Source of the DNA: FEN-1139 sp964396375
Lineage (GTDB): Bacteria > Myxococcota_A > Polyangia > Polyangiales > Polyangiaceae
Length of the DNA: 64,000 nt
Assembly (NCBI GenBank): GCA_964396375.1
Contig: CAYNEY010000003.1
Coordinates: 106,526 to 170,525 of the forward strand
Direction of reading: 5' to 3'
Both the position numbers and the translations under genes were made by a program. Shown in pieces: positions 41,219 to 50,267 of this stretch (position 1 is its first letter; each line of letters opens with the position of its first letter). The notes under the pieces were generated by a model. That model was not told the origin of the DNA. It saw only the letters and a list, made by a program, of their open reading frames with translations, and did no database searches.

Positions 41219-42124
41219 ATGCCACATGCTTTCGATGGGGTTGCTCTCCTCGCTCACGGGACGATCGCCGAACTCGACGAGCTGCCGGGGTTCCTCATGG
41301 CGATTCGGCACGGACGTCCCAGCAGCCCAGAGCTGGTGCGGGAGATGACTGAACGCTACCGCAAAATCGGACGCTCGCCGTTGCTTGACACGACGCTGGC
41401 GCAGGCGAGGCATCTGGCGGAACGCCTCTCCTGTCCAGTTCTGGTGGGTATGCGCTATGGACGGCCAACATTCGACGAGATGTTGAGAGAGGCACGTCGC
41501 CTCGACCTTGCGCGCATCGTTGTGCTTCCGATGGCGCCTCTCACTGTTTCGAGCTATCTAGTCGCGCTGGCACGAGCCGCTGCCTCCCTAGCTGATCAGG
41601 AAGGCGGCGAGGCGCCCGAGTTCTTGGCCGTTCCAGAATACGGTACCCACCCGAAATACGTGGAGGCGGTGGTCGAGGCGATTCGCGCCACAGCTGAATC
41701 AATCCTCCACCATCCAGACACCGCCGTCATTCTGTCGGCCCACAGCCTGCCGAAGGTGGTGGTGGACCGTGAGCCCGCCTACCCACACCGACACGAAGTG
41801 TCCACGCGACTGATTGGCGAGCGACTGGGGAACTCCTGTCGGCTCGCCTACCAGAGCCAGGGGACAGAGGGGGAGTGGCTGGGGCCTAGCGTGGCGGAGG
41901 CGCTGCGCCAATGCGTGAACGAAGGGGTCAATCGAGTGGTGGTTGTGCCCGCCTGGTTCTTGTCGGAGCACACCGAGACACTCTATGACTTGGACCAGCA
42001 GGCCCGTGCCGAGGCCAAACGCCTCAAGCTCGACTTCATCCGGATTCCGACCCTGGGAACCCAACCCTCGCTCATCAGAACCTTGCAAGCCCTCACCGAG
42101 TCGGCTTACCGTTGGTCCGAATGA
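41219..42124 (+). CDS. hemH: Ferrochelatase family protein
   Basis: A 301-residue protein starting at ATG 41219, with VALLAHGTIAELDELPGFLMAIRHGRP in the N-terminal lobe, GRSPLLDTTLAQARHLAERL and GMRYGRPTFDEML. The conserved His lies in VILSAHSLPKVVV, and the C-terminal lobe has LAYQSQGTEGEWLGPSVAEAL and VVVVPAWFLSEHTETLYDLD. It inserts Fe2+ into protoporphyrin IX, or coproporphyrin III in the coproporphyrin pathway; which of the two cannot be decided. No Cys cluster for the [2Fe-2S] seen in some homologues is evident. It overlaps the next gene (ATGA). Confidence 0.86.
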   Translation: MPHAFDGVALLAHGTIAELDELPGFLMAIRHGRPSSPELVREMTERYRKIGRSPLLDTTLAQARHLAERLSCPVLVGMRYGRPTFDEMLREARRLDLARIVVLPMAPLTVSSYLVALARAAASLADQEGGEAPEFLAVPEYGTHPKYVEAVVEAIRATAESILHHPDTAVILSAHSLPKVVVDREPAYPHRHEVSTRLIGERLGNSCRLAYQSQGTEGEWLGPSVAEALRQCVNEGVNRVVVVPAWFLSEHTETLYDLDQQARAEAKRLKLDFIRIPTLGTQPSLIRTLQALTESAYRWSE

Positions 42125-43161
42125 GCCAAGGACGTGTAGCAGTCTTCATCGCCCTCAGCTTCTCGGTCACGCTCGGGCTGGTCGGTTGTGGCTGGCTGCG
42201 AAGTGGTGTCAACGACAGTCCATCGGTCCGCTGGTGGTTGTTCTCGAACTTCGGGGTCGCGCAGATCTGTCCCAAGGTACTGAGTTCTGGGATCCCACTG
42301 CGCTTGAGTGCCGGGGGACCAGCGATCGGGCGGTTCTTTCCCAATGGGTGTTCCACCCAAGTGAACGAACCCGAGCGCACCGTGCAGCTGGCGCTGACCG
42401 GGACAGGGTACGCGTGGACACCGGTTGCCGGCAGGATCGGATTTCTTGCCAGCGCAACCGTCGACTACGCGATGGACTTTCGCCTCGAAGACGATGCGAT
42501 GTACGTGTGGGGTGTTCCGTCTGGTAGGCTCATGGCGCCGACGTTTCAGCTTGGAGCGATTGAGAACCCTGTTGTCAACTGGGCGGCGCAGGGTCCAGCC
42601 GGATACCTGGCCTCCACATTCGGACAGCAGATCCTCGAGAGCCACCTCGGACAAGGATTCACCGCGATCCGTACTGAATCGGGAGATGAGTTCGCGCTCG
42701 GACGACTGGTCCCCCCAGCACGGCCAAAAAAGCCCTTTGGGCTTGCGAGTGACGAACGCATCCTCCTTGAGCATGATGTGGCCGAGATCCGCATGGGCCA
42801 AGTGGACATGGTGGGACCGCTCGAAGTGGCAGACGACGATCAGGCTCTGTACTTCCGTTTTCAGGTGGATGGTCCTCGAGCCGACGCGCTGCTCTTTCCA
42901 CGCCACCTGATAGAACCGTGGCGTGAAGGTCTGCAGACAGGTGCAGCGCTGAGGAGCCCCGGAGTGCCCATTGCTTCCTTCGCTCTCGCAAGTGGGCAGG
43001 CCCAGACGATACGCGTTCCCTTACCACGGGGGAGCTACATTCTGGTGCTCGACCACAGCACGCAATTGGGAGAAACCGCCCCTCCGTTCAATCTCCTGTC
43101 CGCGCTGGGTAGCGGGAGCACGCGGATCAGCTATGCCGTCGAACTTGGTGAAGTCGAGTAG
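42121..43161 (+). CDS. Putative lipoprotein coupled to hemH
   Basis: A 346-residue protein whose ATG at 42121 overlaps the hemH stop (ATGA). It starts with a clear lipoprotein signal (FIALSFSVTLGLVGC). The mature part has ICPKVLSSGIPLRL, GFLASATVDYAMDFRLEDDAMYV, a helix-rich middle and a C-terminal strand region with QTIRVPLPRGSYILVLDHST. The last motif, a beta-sandwich with a GSYILVLD turn, is common in extracytoplasmic domains. No family was recognised, and a functional link to haem synthesis is not evident. Confidence 0.7.
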   Translation: MSQGRVAVFIALSFSVTLGLVGCGWLRSGVNDSPSVRWWLFSNFGVAQICPKVLSSGIPLRLSAGGPAIGRFFPNGCSTQVNEPERTVQLALTGTGYAWTPVAGRIGFLASATVDYAMDFRLEDDAMYVWGVPSGRLMAPTFQLGAIENPVVNWAAQGPAGYLASTFGQQILESHLGQGFTAIRTESGDEFALGRLVPPARPKKPFGLASDERILLEHDVAEIRMGQVDMVGPLEVADDDQALYFRFQVDGPRADALLFPRHLIEPWREGLQTGAALRSPGVPIASFALASGQAQTIRVPLPRGSYILVLDHSTQLGETAPPFNLLSALGSGSTRISYAVELGEVE

Positions 43162-43179
43162 AACTCGGGGCCTTGCACC

Positions 43180-44202
43180 TCAGCTTCGCTCAGCCCCGCT
43201 CTTCTGGAGTCTCCAATCCAGGGGCAGATCGAGGAATCCCTGCTGATGGAGGGCATCGTACAGAGCATCACACATCACTTCGACGATGGTGCTGTACACC
43301 GAAGGAGTGGTGAAAAAGGCGACTGTCTCCTCCAGAAAGGCGTCTTCGGCGTTGGCGAGACGCGCCAAGAGTTCCCGGCTTACGTGGGTGACGACCTGGT
43401 CGATCAGCTCTTTCTCACAGGCACGCCGAAAATCGGGGAAGGTGTCGGCAGCGATCCGGTAACCAACACTGGCCTCGTGGCTTGCCGTGCGAGCGAGTTG
43501 GATCACTCGGCACGCCAACTCTTGTGCATTCAAGAAGAGCACCCGTTCTAGAAACTCGCTCAATACCACGGTGAGCACGGTCATCACGCGGTGCAATTCA
43601 CGGCTCCTTCGTGACAAGAAGGCAGTCTTGTAGTCACGCTCGATCTTCTCGAGCAACTCGAGAGTGTGGGCCTTGACCTCAGCGGTCGCGTAATCGAAGC
43701 CCTCCAGCTCCGCGCGCATCCGATGGTGGTAGCGGGACAGGAGATAGAAGACCCCCTGCTCGGGAAATCTCACAGAGCGATCCTTTTCGCTTGCCTTGTG
43801 CTGGTGGATTTCGCTCTCGAAGAACAGTCGCGCGATCCGGCGCCCAAGCGGGCGAATCATCTGCGTCACAAACTCACCCAGTTGTCCCGGTCCGAGCAGC
43901 TTCTGGAGCAAACCAGCGAAGGCATCGATCTGTTCGCGTTCGATGCTCTCAGGAGTGCGGCGCCGTGCAGCTGCGACACTCACCTTGGCCTGCATGGCCT
44001 TGAGCTGGGTGACTACTTGCGCCGTGATGGCGTCGAGTTCAGCATTGGTCTCGAGATCCGCCCGATAGTGAACGATCCGTGATTCGATCTGCTCGGAGAG
44101 CAGTCCGAGGGCTTCCACGGCGAGGAGCTGCTGTTCTTCGTTGCTCAAGCCAAGCGCTGCCTTGCGTGCAGAGGGCGGGGGAGGGCGGCGCGGGCGATCC
44201 AT
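43180..44202 (-). CDS. Conserved-looking helical protein of unknown function
   Basis: A 340-residue, almost entirely alpha-helical protein beginning at ATG 44202 (MDRPRRPPPPSARKAALGL); an earlier TTG at 44229 is less likely. There is no signal peptide or membrane helix. Helices are rich in Leu, Arg and Glu (EEQQLLAVEALGLLSEQIESRI, AITAQVVTQLKAMQAKVSV, EFVTQMIRPLGRRIARLFF, HTLELLEKIERDYKTAF, LQKLL, RELLARLANAEDAFLEETVAFF). It is probably a cytoplasmic scaffold or regulatory protein; no motif was recognised. Confidence 0.65.
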   Translation of the reverse strand: MDRPRRPPPPSARKAALGLSNEEQQLLAVEALGLLSEQIESRIVHYRADLETNAELDAITAQVVTQLKAMQAKVSVAAARRRTPESIEREQIDAFAGLLQKLLGPGQLGEFVTQMIRPLGRRIARLFFESEIHQHKASEKDRSVRFPEQGVFYLLSRYHHRMRAELEGFDYATAEVKAHTLELLEKIERDYKTAFLSRRSRELHRVMTVLTVVLSEFLERVLFLNAQELACRVIQLARTASHEASVGYRIAADTFPDFRRACEKELIDQVVTHVSRELLARLANAEDAFLEETVAFFTTPSVYSTIVEVMCDALYDALHQQGFLDLPLDWRLQKSGAERS

Positions 44203-44297
44203 CAGGAGCGCAGGATAGCCCGAATCCAAGAGGGGGTTCCAGGGTAGGCCACACAGCCGATCTTCTCACCGGGGATTTCTTGAGGCAGGATTCGCCC

Positions 44298-46280
44298 ATG
44301 CTCCGACAAATCCTCGGTTTCTCGATTCTTCTCGCTGTGTTCGCGGGCTGTGGGCGCTCGCCTCAGGTCGAGAGTTCGAAACTGCCGCTTCGCCGGGTGG
44401 TGATCTACCGTAACGGTGTGGGTTACTTCGAGCGCCGAGGTGCGGTTGAGGACGATGCCATCACCTTCAAGATGCGCCAGAAGACGGTGGGCGACTTCCT
44501 TGGCACCCTGGCCATCGTCGAACAGGGGGGCTCGAGCGTTCGCTCTGCCTCCTTTCCTATCGAGATCGCCGACAAGTTCGAGGCAGAGCCGCCGCCTCCT
44601 CCCGTGAACATCCTTCCTGGCGCCTCCTGCCCAGACCCGCGCTCCGAGCCGAAGAAGGAGAAGAACCCGCTGCGCGAGGTGGTGTTGCGTCTGGACGGCA
44701 AGCGCCACGATCTTGCGGTGGGGTATGTCGCCGAGACGCCTGTCTGGAAACCATCGTACCGGGTGGTGATGCACGAAGGCGGTCAGGCGGAGCTGCAATC
44801 ATGGGGAATCGTCCAGAATCTCTCGGGTGAGGATTGGAACAACGTCGAGCTGGTGTTGGTGGCGGGTGCACCCTTGGCTTTCCAGTCCACTCTGGGTGAG
44901 CCGGTGACTCCGACCCGCCCGATCGTAAATGATACGGGCGAGGTGATCGACGCGATGCCCGAGGCGGTCACCTCCGTGCAACCGAGCGAGGGAGAGGTAG
45001 ACCGCTATGAGCCTGAGGCGTCGCCCCTTCCACCTTTGCCTGGCAGCCCAACGGCGAGCGGAATGGCGTCAAAGAGTCAGATCGCCGAAATCGGAGCGGG
45101 AGCGGGAGCTGCGTTTGCGAAGGATGAGGAGTCCCTGGGCGAGGCGAAAGAGGCGCGTCGTACCAGCGCGGGGGCCCCGAAACCTCAGATGATGCCGGCA
45201 CCTGGCCGGGACATGGCAGATTCGGCGCCGTCAGCCCCGCGCAACCGCAGCATGTTGGCTTCGGTCGCGGTCGAGTCGGGGGCAACGCGCTACGCAGTGC
45301 CCTACAGCATCACCATCCCTGACGAGAGTGCCACCATGGTTCTGGTCGGAAACCAGAGGATTCCAGGCGAGAATGTGTTCTTGTTCGCGCCCGACGGTGG
45401 GGTGATGGATTCGGCGAGTCATCCGTTCCGTGTCGCCCGGTTCACCAACAAGACCGCGGGTCTACTCGAGCGGGGTCCCATCGCGGTGTTCGAGAAAGGT
45501 TCGTTCCTGGGTCAGGGTGTGCTGGACAGCCTTCCGCCGAACGCGACCGCTACAGTTCCTTTCGCGCTGGAGCGAGGGATTGCGGTGTCGAGCAGCGCTA
45601 AGTTCGATCAACGCGGAGCACGTCTCTTCAAGGTGGAACTTGGGCAGATCATCGTGGAGCGCGACAGCACAATCCTGACCACCTATATCCTCCACAATGG
45701 CCTTTCAGCTGGGGCGAAAGTACTGGTTCGGCACCCGCGGAGGCCCGGTACCCAGCTATTTCGGCCGCCACCTGGGACCGAGGATGACTCGCGGCTTGGT
45801 TCGGCGTTGATCCCGATATCCGTGAAGCAGACTGGTCGCACTGAACTTGTGGTCGACGAACGACGTCCCGAGCAGCGTCAGGTCGGATGGTTGGAACCCG
45901 TAGCCGAAGAGGCGGTGCGCGGGTTCTTGAGTGACAGTCGTTCTGATCCCAAGGACGTGGAGCGTCTGGGGGCAGCCTTCCAGATCCAACAGGCCTGGCG
46001 GCGGGTCGTAGACGAGCAGAATGCTCTCGCCATCGAACGTGCCGAGCTCGAGCGCAACCTGAACGTGCTCCGCGGCAGCCTGCGCGCCATCGAGAAGAAC
46101 GATCAGGCGGCCGATCTTCGGCAGAAGCTAACCAAGAAACTGGGTGAGACCACCACCCGACTCGATCAGCTCTCGAAACGTCTGGTGGAGGTGGAGTTGG
46201 CGATCCGGGAGCACGAAGTGCGCTTCCGAGACGCGGTGGAGGGTCTCAAGATCCTGCGCGTCCCCCCACCGTCTCCGTGA
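44298..46280 (+). CDS. DUF4139 domain lipoprotein
   Basis: A 660-residue protein starting at ATG 44298. Lipobox VFAGC is followed by RRVVIYRNGVGYFERRG, the start of the DUF4139 N-terminal domain (mucoidy inhibitor-like family), then PLREVVLRLDGKRHDLAVGYVAETPVWKPSYRVV and NLSGEDWNNVELVLVAGAPLAFQ. A low-complexity Pro/Ala insert (about 225-330) precedes the C-terminal half, with RYAVPYSITIPDESATMVLV, FTNKTAGLLERGPIAVFEKG and HPRRPGT. A coiled coil occupies the last about 100 residues (AIERAELERNLNVLRGSLRAIEK). It is probably exported; function unknown. The stop overlaps the convergent gene at 46246 by 35 bases. Confidence 0.83.
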   Translation: MLRQILGFSILLAVFAGCGRSPQVESSKLPLRRVVIYRNGVGYFERRGAVEDDAITFKMRQKTVGDFLGTLAIVEQGGSSVRSASFPIEIADKFEAEPPPPPVNILPGASCPDPRSEPKKEKNPLREVVLRLDGKRHDLAVGYVAETPVWKPSYRVVMHEGGQAELQSWGIVQNLSGEDWNNVELVLVAGAPLAFQSTLGEPVTPTRPIVNDTGEVIDAMPEAVTSVQPSEGEVDRYEPEASPLPPLPGSPTASGMASKSQIAEIGAGAGAAFAKDEESLGEAKEARRTSAGAPKPQMMPAPGRDMADSAPSAPRNRSMLASVAVESGATRYAVPYSITIPDESATMVLVGNQRIPGENVFLFAPDGGVMDSASHPFRVARFTNKTAGLLERGPIAVFEKGSFLGQGVLDSLPPNATATVPFALERGIAVSSSAKFDQRGARLFKVELGQIIVERDSTILTTYILHNGLSAGAKVLVRHPRRPGTQLFRPPPGTEDDSRLGSALIPISVKQTGRTELVVDERRPEQRQVGWLEPVAEEAVRGFLSDSRSDPKDVERLGAAFQIQQAWRRVVDEQNALAIERAELERNLNVLRGSLRAIEKNDQAADLRQKLTKKLGETTTRLDQLSKRLVEVELAIREHEVRFRDAVEGLKILRVPPPSP

Positions 46281-47319
46281 GTTTGGCCGTACGCGCGAGC
46301 CCCTGAGCGGATCGTGTGGCCCGGTTTCCATCCGAAAATGGGAAGGTCACGGTGAGCCAGCCGTCTTCTGGCGCAGTCGTCACCAATCCACCCTCGACCG
46401 CCACCGCCCGCGCTAGTGAAGGCGGGTCTTTGGCTCGCCACTGGTGACTGAGAGCAGCCAGTGCCAACCGTCGGCCCTTGGCATCGTGGTTTCGACCAAG
46501 AGGGGCAAGGTCGAGACTTGGTGGTTCGACGAGCATCGCCGCCACCAGGGCCCCAACCACACCCCCGACGTTGGAACCGAAGAACCATGCACCAAGTTGT
46601 GGCGGTCCACCCCTCAGGCAACGGGCGAAGAGTGCCCCTGCCGAGGCTTGGGTAGCCCGGGAAAGCTGCGCCGCCAGCCGCAGGAACTGACCCCGTGAAT
46701 CCGGGGCGAAGTAGTACCGGGTGTACCCCGTGCCAAACGTGAAGGAGAGGGACGAAGCACCGATGAGGGGCGGTGCGAGGGAGGTGATGGTCACGCTATC
46801 GTCCAATCCCTCACCAACCAGAAGCTCGGGAGATGCGACTCGCCGCGAACCTTCTCGGCTCGGCAGAAGCTCATCCAAACCGTCTGTTTGCGAGATCATG
46901 TTGGCTTGGTCCCCAAAAAGCCATAACTCGACCACCCAGCCATCGGCATCGAGCGGGCTCACACTTCCGCCAAGGGACACTCTGCGGCTAGTGACCGCGC
47001 AGGTATCCGAGGTAGAGGGTGGCGAAATGGTGGTCAGCGAGCCGCGATTCGAGGGAGATGGGCTCATCCCACCCAGTGTCGGTGTTGGGGCCAACAGACG
47101 GTACGCGAGGGCTGAAAGGCCGCAGAACAGCCCCGTCACCAGCACCAGACCGAGCCAGTGCCACGCGGAACGCCAGGTGGCCGGGGTGGTCCGACGGTGA
47201 CTGGGGTTTTGAATCGGGGTGACTGTCAACGATTGCTCTCCGGCCCGAAGATAGGGAAAGGAAAACCTGAGCGCAAGGCTGACGAGGCCTGCCTTGCGCA
47301 AGTGAAGTGAGATGAGCAT
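46246..47319 (-). CDS. Membrane-anchored protein of unknown function
   Basis: Up to 357 residues. One transmembrane helix (HWLGLVLVTGLFCGLSALAYRL, about residues 54-75) is followed by a Pro/Ser linker and an extracytoplasmic domain with WVVELWLFGDQ, SVTITSLAPPLIGASSLSFTFGTG, a small-residue helix GSNVGGVVGALVAAMLV and strand-rich ends. The ATG at 47319 lies only 14 bases from the surE start, leaving no space for a promoter. A TTG near 47229 with GGAG upstream is a likelier start. No family was recognised. Confidence 0.6.
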   Translation of the reverse strand: MLISLHLRKAGLVSLALRFSFPYLRAGEQSLTVTPIQNPSHRRTTPATWRSAWHWLGLVLVTGLFCGLSALAYRLLAPTPTLGGMSPSPSNRGSLTTISPPSTSDTCAVTSRRVSLGGSVSPLDADGWVVELWLFGDQANMISQTDGLDELLPSREGSRRVASPELLVGEGLDDSVTITSLAPPLIGASSLSFTFGTGYTRYYFAPDSRGQFLRLAAQLSRATQASAGALFARCLRGGPPQLGAWFFGSNVGGVVGALVAAMLVEPPSLDLAPLGRNHDAKGRRLALAALSHQWRAKDPPSLARAVAVEGGLVTTAPEDGWLTVTFPFSDGNRATRSAQGLARTAKLTETVGGRAGS

Positions 47320-47333
47320 CCTTCGGGCCGACC

Positions 47334-48089
47334 ATGGAACGACCCCTCATCTTGCTCTCGAACGACGATGGCTACGCGGCAGAGGGGCTCCTTGCGCTAA
47401 GGGAGGCGCTTATGGTGATCGCAGATGTCGTCACCGTCGCCCCCGAGCGGGAGCAGAGCGCGGCGAGTCATGCGCTCAGCCTTCACCGTCCGCTCCGGCT
47501 CGTCGCTGTCCAACCGGGTATTTTTTCCGTGGACGGAACGCCCGCGGACTGCGTGTACACCGCTCTGTTTGGCGAGCAGCGGATCCTCCCTCGATACCCT
47601 GATCTGGTGGTGGCCGGCCTCAACCACGGCCTCAACCTGGGGGACGATGTCTTCTACAGCGGCACCGTGGCGGCAGCGCGGGAGGGGGCACTGCGCGGGG
47701 TTCGGGCCATCGCCTTTTCTGCGGCACAGGACGCGGACCGGCAGGCATCTGTGAACATTGCGCGCCGGTTGGTTGAGCATTTGCTCGCCGATCCCGATGT
47801 GAAACCAGTGCTGCTCAATGTCAACTTCCCGAAGGGTCCGCTCGGTGCGGTTCGGGCGACGCGTTTGGGCAGCAGGGCGTACAACGACGACGTTGAGTTT
47901 CGGAGGGATCCGAGGGGGAGGGAGTATCTTTGGCTCGGCGGTCCCCCTGGCACCCGGCATGGGGGGGCCAAGGACTCGGACACCATCGCCTACGATCGCG
48001 GCGAGGTAGGCGTGACACCGCTGTGCCTCAGCATGTGGGATGAGGCGGAGATGTCGCGGACGGCGCGTATCGTCGAGAAGCTCGGCTAG
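47334..48089 (+). CDS. surE: 5'/3'-nucleotidase SurE
   Basis: A 251-residue metal-dependent nucleotidase. The metal-binding LLSNDDGYAAEG is at the N-terminus. VAPEREQSAASHALSL, VDGTPADCV, DLVVAGLNHGLNLGDDVFYSGTVAAAREG and AKDSDTIAYDRGEVGVTPL are all typical of SurE. It hydrolyses nucleoside monophosphates and some short polyphosphates. It is 49 bases upstream of apt on the same strand, so a nucleotide-salvage pair is likely. Confidence 0.94.
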   Translation: MERPLILLSNDDGYAAEGLLALREALMVIADVVTVAPEREQSAASHALSLHRPLRLVAVQPGIFSVDGTPADCVYTALFGEQRILPRYPDLVVAGLNHGLNLGDDVFYSGTVAAAREGALRGVRAIAFSAAQDADRQASVNIARRLVEHLLADPDVKPVLLNVNFPKGPLGAVRATRLGSRAYNDDVEFRRDPRGREYLWLGGPPGTRHGGAKDSDTIAYDRGEVGVTPLCLSMWDEAEMSRTARIVEKLG

Positions 48090-48138
48090 GGTGAAGAACG
48101 GGTGGGAAAGAACACGGTGCGCGTGGTAGAAGCGGGTC

Positions 48139-48795
48139 ATGGCCGCCCGCAAGCGCTCCACCCAGGATAAGTCAAAGCTCCCTATCCGCCGTGCCCCAAC
48201 CCCGCGAGGGGAGGTTCGTACCCAAGGAGTGCCGGCTGCCACCGAACCTGCCGTTGAAGTCCAAAAACCCGATCGGCTCACTCATGTTCGCAGTCTGATT
48301 CGTGAGATCCCAGACTTTCCGAAGCGAGGGATCCTCTTTCGTGACATCACGCCGCTGCTCGCCGAACCTCGCGGTTTTCACATGGTGCTCGACGCTCTCG
48401 CCGAACAGTTCGTCGGTGAACGGGTTGACGCGGTTGTCGGCATCGAATCCCGAGGCTTCATCTTCGGTGGGGTTCTGGCCGCGCGCCTCAACGCGAGCTT
48501 CGTTCCGGTGCGAAAACCGGGGAAGCTCCCCTTCCGCGTAGACCGGGTCAGCTACTCGCTCGAGTATGGAGAGAGTGAACTCGAGATGCATCGTGACTCC
48601 CTGCGTGAGGGGGCGCGGGTGGTGGTGATGGACGATCTCTTGGCCACAGGTGGGACCGCCGCTGCGGCGGGTGAGCTGGTGCATCGCCAGGGAGCGTATG
48701 TAGCGGCCTACGCCTTTCTTATCGAACTCGATGGCCTCCTCGGGCGAGAGCGGTTGCTTCCCACCCCCGTCTTCTCACTCCTCCGGTACGGCTGA
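48139..48795 (+). CDS. apt: Adenine phosphoribosyltransferase with N-terminal extension
   Basis: A 218-residue protein; typical Apt is about 170. From residue 47 it is a standard Apt: HVRSLIREIPDFPKRGILFRDITPLLAEP, the flexible loop, VVGIESRGFIFGG, PVRKPGKLPF and the PRPP-binding VVVMDDLLATGGTAAAAGELV. It makes AMP from adenine and PRPP. The first about 46 residues are basic and Pro/Ala-rich, of unknown role, and there is no internal ATG to replace the start. A terminator follows and overlaps the stop. Confidence 0.92.
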   Translation: MAARKRSTQDKSKLPIRRAPTPRGEVRTQGVPAATEPAVEVQKPDRLTHVRSLIREIPDFPKRGILFRDITPLLAEPRGFHMVLDALAEQFVGERVDAVVGIESRGFIFGGVLAARLNASFVPVRKPGKLPFRVDRVSYSLEYGESELEMHRDSLREGARVVVMDDLLATGGTAAAAGELVHRQGAYVAAYAFLIELDGLLGRERLLPTPVFSLLRYG

Positions 48796-48816
48796 GCGTT
48801 CACTGGCGGGTTTTTT
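48781..48816 (+). terminator. Probable intrinsic terminator of surE-apt
   Basis: CTCCGGT (48781-48787) pairs with ACTGG-C-GGG (48802-48810) with one G-U in the inner part, one bulged C and a further G-U, followed by TTTTTT (48811-48816). The stem overlaps the last codons of apt. Confidence 0.5.
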
Positions 48817-48923
48817 ACTTGGCTCGGGCCGGTCGCCCATCTGCGCCAAGCAAAGCGAGTCGTTCCCGATTTTGTGCTCAAGGTTGGGGTGTTGAACCCG
48901 TTTTCTGGTCCATAGGACCGACG

Positions 48924-50174
48924 ATGCGGATCACCTCGAGCACCCTGTCGATGACTGCGCAGACCGAGCGCGTGCAAACAAGCCAAACTCGGATCGAGGG
49001 GTCCTACTTTGTCGACCGGGCTGGCGGGCGAGATACCGTACGAATTTCTTCCGAGGCTGAACGGCAGAGCGCGCTCCGAGCCGTGGTGTCGGCCAGTGTG
49101 GGCCGAGGCGCGGGCTTGCGCGAAGCCGGCGGGGGAACGGGAGCGGACGATCTCAGGGATTGGTTGGCCCTCTCCCGCGAGCGCTCTCAGGGTGCTCCCA
49201 TATCCGGCACTCGCCGCCGAGGGCCGTCCAACGCAACGGCGGCTGGAGCTGGTGCGCAGCCGAGCCCGGTGGGATCGAACCAGTGTGGCGACTCGGGAAA
49301 GGGTGAGTCGATTTGCACCGTATCTGACGATCAACTGCTAGGTGCTCCTGGGGGCGCAAAACTGGTGATGCTGCGGCGGTTGGTTGAGGCGCTCACGGGT
49401 ACCCGGATCGCGATCGTGCGGAGTTCTGATTTGGGCCATGGCTCCACCAAGGTGGACACCTCACCTGCATCCCAACCGATTGGTACGGCGAGAACTGAGG
49501 AGCCGGCGCGAGCGGGCTTTGGACTCGAACTCCAGATCGAGCGAGTTACCAGCCATTCGGAGTCTGTTTCGTTTACGGCCGAGGGCACCTTGGTCACCGG
49601 AGATGGGCGCACACTCAGCTTCGACTTCTCCCTCGCTGCGTCGAAGACCCACCTGAGCGTGGAACGCTTGGACGTCAGAATGGGAGATGCACCGCTGAAG
49701 GATCCGCTGGTGTTGATGAGCACCGCTAGTTTTGCCGAACTTGGGGAGCGGTTCAAGATGATTGATCTGGATCGCGACGGAACCCTCGACCGGCTGCCTC
49801 TGGTTACAAATGGCGCGTATCTCGTACTCGACCGGGATGGATCAGGAGCTATCGATGATGCGAGCGAGCTGTTTGGTGCCATCACGGGCGATGGGTTCGC
49901 GGAGCTCGCAGAACTCGATCTCGATCGCAACGGTTTCATTGATGAGGCAGATCCGGCGTTTGGTGACCTCCGCCTGCTTCGCGGCAGCGAAGGTGGCGAA
50001 TCCCTTGAGTCACTTCGGGACGCGAACGTGGGGGCTATCGCGACCATGAGCGCCAGTACCCCGCTGTCCCTCGAGACCAACGGTGTGGTGGCCGGTAGGA
50101 TCCGCGCGACAGGGGTCTATCTGACTGAGAACGGCAGCGTTCTCCCGGTCGAGCAAGTGGACGTGAAGGCCTGA
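48924..50174 (+). CDS. Haemolysin-type calcium-binding protein, orphan
   Basis: A 416-residue protein starting at ATG 48924 (MRITSSTLSMTAQ), without a classical signal peptide. The N-terminal half is Ser/Arg-rich. From about residue 215 strands appear (VTSHSESVSFTAEGTLVTGDG, LSFDFSLAASKTHLSVERLDVRM). Then come EF-hand-like calcium loops: IDLDRDGTLD, YLVLDRDGSGAIDDASELFG and LDLDRNGFIDEADPAFGDLRL. The ASELFG-x-TGDGFAELAELD pattern is shared with RTX/haemolysin-like adhesins from Proteobacteria. In those it sits in large secreted proteins; here it is a free-standing unit without RTX nonapeptides or a type I secretion operon. Export route and role are unknown. Confidence 0.72.
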   Translation: MRITSSTLSMTAQTERVQTSQTRIEGSYFVDRAGGRDTVRISSEAERQSALRAVVSASVGRGAGLREAGGGTGADDLRDWLALSRERSQGAPISGTRRRGPSNATAAGAGAQPSPVGSNQCGDSGKGESICTVSDDQLLGAPGGAKLVMLRRLVEALTGTRIAIVRSSDLGHGSTKVDTSPASQPIGTARTEEPARAGFGLELQIERVTSHSESVSFTAEGTLVTGDGRTLSFDFSLAASKTHLSVERLDVRMGDAPLKDPLVLMSTASFAELGERFKMIDLDRDGTLDRLPLVTNGAYLVLDRDGSGAIDDASELFGAITGDGFAELAELDLDRNGFIDEADPAFGDLRLLRGSEGGESLESLRDANVGAIATMSASTPLSLETNGVVAGRIRATGVYLTENGSVLPVEQVDVKA

Positions 50175-50195
50175 TCCGTAGCCGCTTGCGCGCGA

Positions 50196-50217
50196 TTCGG
50201 CCTTGTGAACGGCCGAA
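50196..50217 (+). terminator. Hairpin after the calcium-binding gene
   Basis: TTCGGCC-TTGTGAAC-GGCCGAA is a perfect 7-bp stem with an 8-base loop, 21 bases after the stop at 50174. It lacks a T-run, so termination is only possible. It lies between this gene and the lipoprotein gene at 50268. Confidence 0.35.
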
Positions 50218-50267
50218 GCCTTGCGCTGGCTTTGGAAAGATCCTGATTGAGGTGTCATAGTCCGCCC

